From Agrobacterium fabrum (lineage in GTDB: Bacteria; Pseudomonadota; Alphaproteobacteria; Rhizobiales; Rhizobiaceae): DNA of 10,483 nucleotides. The stretch covers positions 1 through 10,483 of the forward strand of contig QFOL01000124.1 of assembly GCA_003241215.1 (NCBI GenBank), given 5' to 3'. Shown here one piece after another: positions 8,204-10,483 of the stretch. The first letter of the stretch is position 1. Each line of letters begins with the position of its first letter. Made by a program: the position numbers and the translations under genes. Below the pieces are notes generated by a model. That model was given only the letters and a program-made list of their open reading frames with translations. It was not told the origin of the DNA and did not search any database.

Positions 8204-8592
8204 TGGCCACGGTTGCGAATGGGATGTCGGCCCGGCGTCGCGTGTTTGCCGTGATTTCGGCAAGCGTGCCGGTGCTGATCTTCGTGCAGGTTCTGCTCGC
8301 CGGACTGTCGATCTATTATGACGGATCGCTACTTTCGCTGCACAAGGGGCTCGGCATTTTCATCGCCGTCCCCATCGCGTCGCTGGTCGTGCTGGCGCTG
8401 CGTTATGAAGAGGTGCGGCCGAACCTTGCGCGGGCGCTGATACTGCTTGCTCTCTATTGTCTTCAGGTGGCCCTGATGAGCATCGGCCGGGAAACGGGCA
8501 ACGGTTTCCTGCAGGCGCTGCATGTGCCCAACGCCTTCGTCATGGGCGCGTTTTCCGATTTTGCCGCGCGGCAGGCGCGAAGCCTGGGCTGA
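8203..8592 (+). CDS. Four-helix membrane protein, DUF6220-like
   Basis: This 129-residue protein has four predicted membrane helices: about 15-38, 48-66, 77-95 and 105-119. Conserved-looking histidines lie at the start of helix 2 (SLHKGLG, H47) and in ALHVPNAFVMG (H107), a pattern that resembles DUF6220-type proteins; that assignment is from memory and moderate. The start ATG at 8203 shares its A with the last base of the SDR stop codon (TGATG), and GGGGGCAGGG lies just upstream, so translation is probably coupled to the SDR. An in-frame GTG at 8200 and an ATG at 8224 are less likely starts. A strong terminator follows 7 bases after the stop. Together these define a two-gene SDR-membrane protein operon. 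No function is known to me; paired membrane histidines could bind haem, but this is speculation. Confidence 0.85.
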   Translation: MATVANGMSARRRVFAVISASVPVLIFVQVLLAGLSIYYDGSLLSLHKGLGIFIAVPIASLVVLALRYEEVRPNLARALILLALYCLQVALMSIGRETGNGFLQALHVPNAFVMGAFSDFAARQARSLG

Positions 8593-8598
8593 AAGAAA

Positions 8599-8632
8599 AC
8601 GCCGCACTGCTTTCGGGCAGTGCGGCGTCTTT
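8599..8632. terminator. Bidirectional terminator between convergent operons
   Basis: A perfect 12-bp stem, ACGCCGCACTGC (8599-8610) with GCAGTGCGGCGT (8617-8628), closes a 6-base TTTCGG loop. The rightward transcript continues into CTTTGCTTTATC; the leftward one continues into TTTTCTTTC. It lies 6 bases after the DUF6220-like stop and 13 bases beyond the end of the OYE gene, so it can serve both convergent units. Confidence 0.9.
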
Positions 8633-8645
8633 GCTTTATCCTTTA

Positions 8646-9758
8646 TCAGGCAAGCGCCGGATAGTCGGTGTAACCTTCGGCTCCGCCGCCATAGAAGGTC
8701 GGCTGGTTCGGCTCGTTGAGCGGCGCGTCGTTTTTCAGGCGGCGGACCAGATCCGGATTGGCGATGAAAGCCTTGCCGAAAGCCACGGCATCGACCTTAC
8801 CGCTTTCAACCGCCTCGATGGCGCTCTCACGGTCGTAGCCATTATTGGCGATCCACAGACCCTTGCCGCCGGCATTGCGATAAGCGGCCTTGAAGGCGGC
8901 GTAATCGAAAGGCTTGTCGCCCTGGTTGAAATCGCGCGGGCCGCCGGTTGCGCCTTCAACGACATGGATGAAGGCGAGATTGCGCTTGCCGAGCTGTTCC
9001 ACCACGTAATTGTAGAGCGGCTGCGGATCGGCTTCGAAAATATCGTTGGCGGGGGTAACCGGCGAGAGACGGATGCCGGTACGGCCTGCGCCGATCTCTT
9101 CCGCCACCGCATCGACAACTTCGAGCAGGAAGCGGGCGCGGTTTTCAATCGAGCCGCCATACTCGTCGGTGCGCTGGTTGGTGCTGGATTTCAGGAACTG
9201 CTCGATCAGGTAGCCATTGGCGGCATGGATTTCGACGCCGTCGAAACCGGCCTCCAGTGCTGCCCGGGCGCCGCTGCGGTAGTCCTCGAGGATGAGGCCG
9301 ATATCGTCGATGGTGAGCGCACGGGGCTCGGAGGTTTCGGCAAAGGCGCCGGTGCCGTCATCATTGATGATATAGGTCTTCGACTTGGCCGGAATGGCGG
9401 AAGGCGCGACCGGCTGGCCGCCATGCGGCTGCAGCGAGGTGTGGGAAATGCGGCCCACATGCCAGATCTGCGCGACGATCTTGCCGCCGGCCGAATGCAC
9501 GCCATCGGTCACCTGTTTCCAGCCCGCGATTGCTTCCCGCTTGTAGAGGCCGGGAACATCAGCATAACCCTGACCCTGCTGGGAAATCGGCGTTCCCTCG
9601 GTGACGATCAGCCCGGCTGTGGCGCGCTGTTCGTAATAGGTGGCGTTGAGATTGTTGGGAATTGCGCCCGGCGAACGGTTGCGGGTCAAGGGGGCCATGA
9701 CGATACGGTTGGCGAGTGCGATATCGCCGGCCTGTGCCGGTTCGAAAAGACTGGTCAT
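8646..9758 (-). CDS. Old yellow enzyme ene-reductase (NemA/NerA type)
   Basis: This FMN-dependent, NAD(P)H-oxidising flavoprotein reduces activated C=C bonds (enones, maleimides). Relatives NemA, PETN reductase and Agrobacterium NerA also attack nitrate esters and nitroaromatics. At 370 residues it is full length. Visible signatures are the FMN-site MAPLTRNRS with T25 (classical OYE class), Q97 in VAQIWHVGRISH, the substrate-binding H178 and N181 plus the proton-donor Y183 in EIHAANGYLIEQFL, the TDEYGGSIENRARF block (198-210), R230, and the C-terminal FYGGGAEGYTDYP typical of this subgroup. From memory the sequence is very close to the A. radiobacter glycerol trinitrate reductase NerA. It should be cytosolic and soluble. 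Start 9758 gives the family N-terminus, with a weak purine-rich RBS. It lies 127 bases downstream of the ArsR gene on the same strand, suggesting co-regulation. Confidence 0.95.
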   Translation of the reverse strand: MTSLFEPAQAGDIALANRIVMAPLTRNRSPGAIPNNLNATYYEQRATAGLIVTEGTPISQQGQGYADVPGLYKREAIAGWKQVTDGVHSAGGKIVAQIWHVGRISHTSLQPHGGQPVAPSAIPAKSKTYIINDDGTGAFAETSEPRALTIDDIGLILEDYRSGARAALEAGFDGVEIHAANGYLIEQFLKSSTNQRTDEYGGSIENRARFLLEVVDAVAEEIGAGRTGIRLSPVTPANDIFEADPQPLYNYVVEQLGKRNLAFIHVVEGATGGPRDFNQGDKPFDYAAFKAAYRNAGGKGLWIANNGYDRESAIEAVESGKVDAVAFGKAFIANPDLVRRLKNDAPLNEPNQPTFYGGGAEGYTDYPALA

Positions 9759-9885
9759 GCGACTTCACTTTCTGGTCGGTTGGCGAAATTGCGCGGGGGA
9801 CGCGCTGTCCTTCTGTCTGGGTGCCGGAATGAAAACCGTCTTGCGGTTTCCGGTCCGACACCCCGGGGCTCAAAGCTTGGGAGGC

Positions 9886-10200
9886 TCAGAGATTGGCTTG
9901 CAGATAATTGCGGAAGGCGTCGATGGTTTCCTCGTTGCGTTCGAAAAACACCCATTGTCCGACCTTCTTCGACCTGATGAGGCCGGCCGCCTGCAACACC
10001 GCCAGATGCGACGAGACGGTGGATTGCGACAGGCCGCTGATCTGAAACTGGTTGGCGCATACACCCATGCTGAGGGGATGCTCCTGGCAGAAGTGACTTT
10101 CCGGAGACTTCAACCATTCCAGGAATTTCAGCCTTGCGGGGTGCGAAAGGGCTTTGAGGATTTCCTCCGGGTTCATCGGTGTTTCTTCAATATCTGACAT
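9886..10200 (-). CDS. ArsR-family winged-helix repressor
   Basis: This 104-residue protein is the usual size for ArsR/SmtB repressors, dimers that leave DNA when they bind metal or are oxidised. MNPEEILKALSHPARLKFLE (9-28) is the typical first helices; SQSTVSSHLAVLQAAGL (58-74) is the recognition-helix region, and IRSKKVGQWVFFERNE (75-90) the beta-wing. The ArsR-type metal motif ELCVCDL is absent; instead there are two cysteines, C38 (SHFCQEH) and C48 (MGVCANQ), plus nearby histidines, which could sense thiol-reactive compounds or a metal. The start could be ATG 10200 or ATG 10176 (eight residues shorter, with GAAGAA upstream). A palindrome abuts the 10200 start, pointing to autorepression. 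The downstream OYE gene is the likely target. Confidence 0.93.
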   Translation of the reverse strand: MSDIEETPMNPEEILKALSHPARLKFLEWLKSPESHFCQEHPLSMGVCANQFQISGLSQSTVSSHLAVLQAAGLIRSKKVGQWVFFERNEETIDAFRNYLQANL

Positions 10201-10202
10201 GG

Positions 10203-10218
10203 CCGATATTTATATCGG
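10203..10218. promoter_or_regulatory. Candidate ArsR operator palindrome
   Basis: CCGATATTTATATCGG is a 7-bp perfect dyad with a 2-base centre, ending two bases before the ArsR ATG at 10200. A related half, ATCGATAT, lies at 10224-10231. On the minus strand a -35-like TTGTAT (10235-10230) and a -10-like TATAAA or TAAATA (10214-10207) overlap the palindrome, so bound repressor would block polymerase. ArsR-family operators are typically short AT-rich dyads overlapping their own promoter, which fits; the pairing is inferred from position. Confidence 0.62.
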
Positions 10219-10422
10219 TCATCATCGATATACAAGTCACGTCTCTGTGAGGATCGAGGGGGCGGGCAGGCATTTCCAGAAAAGAAGGCCGCTGGATATC
10301 TCCGCAGCCTGCTAAGTTTGAAGGTCAAAACCTCCAGAGGGGAACAGCTGCCGCGTGCCTTGGGCGAGCGTGACAGCCAACTAAAATATGGGCGTCGCAA
10401 TAATGCAAAACAAGGTTGCATC
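10219..10422. other. Intergenic region between ArsR and the right edge
   Basis: I see no gene in this stretch. The only long frame is an 88-codon minus-strand one (10173-10439), rich in Arg/Pro/Ser, which overlaps the start of arsR in another frame and looks non-coding. On the plus strand TTGGGC (10360-10365), 16 bases, TAAAAT (10382-10387) is a fair promoter for a rightward transcript starting near 10394. Confidence 0.5.
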
Positions 10423-10483
10423 ATGCGATATTTCGCCAATTCGGAGAAAATTCTTGCGGGTAAAAAAAGAGGGCCGCCGGATG
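10423..10483 (+). CDS. Possible 5' end of a rightward gene (cut by window)
   Basis: An ATG at 10423 is preceded by AAGG (10412-10415) with a 7-base spacer and by a promoter-like TTGGGC/TAAAAT pair. Its frame stays open for 20 codons to the window edge, beginning MRYFANSEKILAGKK. This is too short to identify. A second ATG in another frame at 10481, preceded by AAGAGGG, is an alternative start for the neighbouring gene. Only the sequence beyond the window can decide. Confidence 0.3.
   Translation, partial: MRYFANSEKILAGKKRGPPD

Noticed and set aside
8457..9977. Plus-strand open frame of 506 codons opposite the OYE gene
   Set aside because: It is the antisense shadow of a clearly recognised OYE gene and also covers the terminator at 8599-8632. 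Long antisense frames are expected with GC-rich third codon positions. No domain is visible.
10173..10439. 88-codon minus-strand frame upstream of and overlapping the ArsR gene
   Set aside because: It overlaps the ArsR start in a different frame, spans the operator, and has random-looking Arg/Pro/Ser composition.

Overview
The window looks like chromosomal DNA of an Agrobacterium/Rhizobium-group alphaproteobacterium. It is GC-rich with strong GC bias at third codon positions, which is why long antisense shadow frames run opposite most genes. It carries a rhizobial-type AatA aspartate aminotransferase, a y4hA/ChaA-type antiporter, an old yellow enzyme closely resembling Agrobacterium NerA, and a palindromic intergenic repeat whose translation gives the 'MDPRVRPEDD' / 'WILGSGPRMT' peptides familiar from over-annotated Rhizobiales ORFs. 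The genus is an inference from these features.

Layout. Positions 1-391 hold no convincing gene; there is a possible rightward promoter followed by hairpins. From 2833 leftwards, three leftward genes follow each other: a stand-alone EAL phosphodiesterase (1907-2833), a small two-helix membrane protein (1449-1760) and a DMT/EamA permease (392-1294). Divergent from the EAL gene is aatA (3043-4245), closed by a strong intrinsic terminator. Next is a 30-bp-arm inverted repeat (4323-4395), then the convergent CaCA-family cation/proton antiporter (4455-5561, minus). Divergent from the antiporter is a small DUF2188-like protein (5756-6022).

The right half holds two regulator-enzyme modules. In the first, a LysR regulator (6132-7076, minus) is divergent from a two-gene unit: an atypical SDR/NAD-dependent epimerase-like protein (7166-8203) and a DUF6220-like four-helix membrane protein (8203-8592) coupled by a 1-nt stop/start overlap. 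The shared promoter region carries several related TTTCG/TATAC-type half-sites, including an 11-bp inverted repeat whose right arm lies inside the first codons of the SDR gene. A 12-bp bidirectional terminator separates this unit from the second module, where an ArsR-family repressor (9886-10200) sits upstream of, and on the same strand as, the OYE ene-reductase (8646-9758). A near-perfect CCGATAT/ATATCGG palindrome abuts the repressor's start codon and is the obvious candidate autoregulatory operator. At the far right a promoter, ribosome-binding site and ATG suggest a further rightward gene that runs out of the window.

Most of this is ordinary core or near-core rhizobial gene content. I see no phage, transposon, CRISPR or toxin-antitoxin system and no clearly new multi-gene system. 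The most useful things to follow up are the two regulator/enzyme modules with visible candidate operators, the SDR lacking its YxxxK motif, and the repeat elements.
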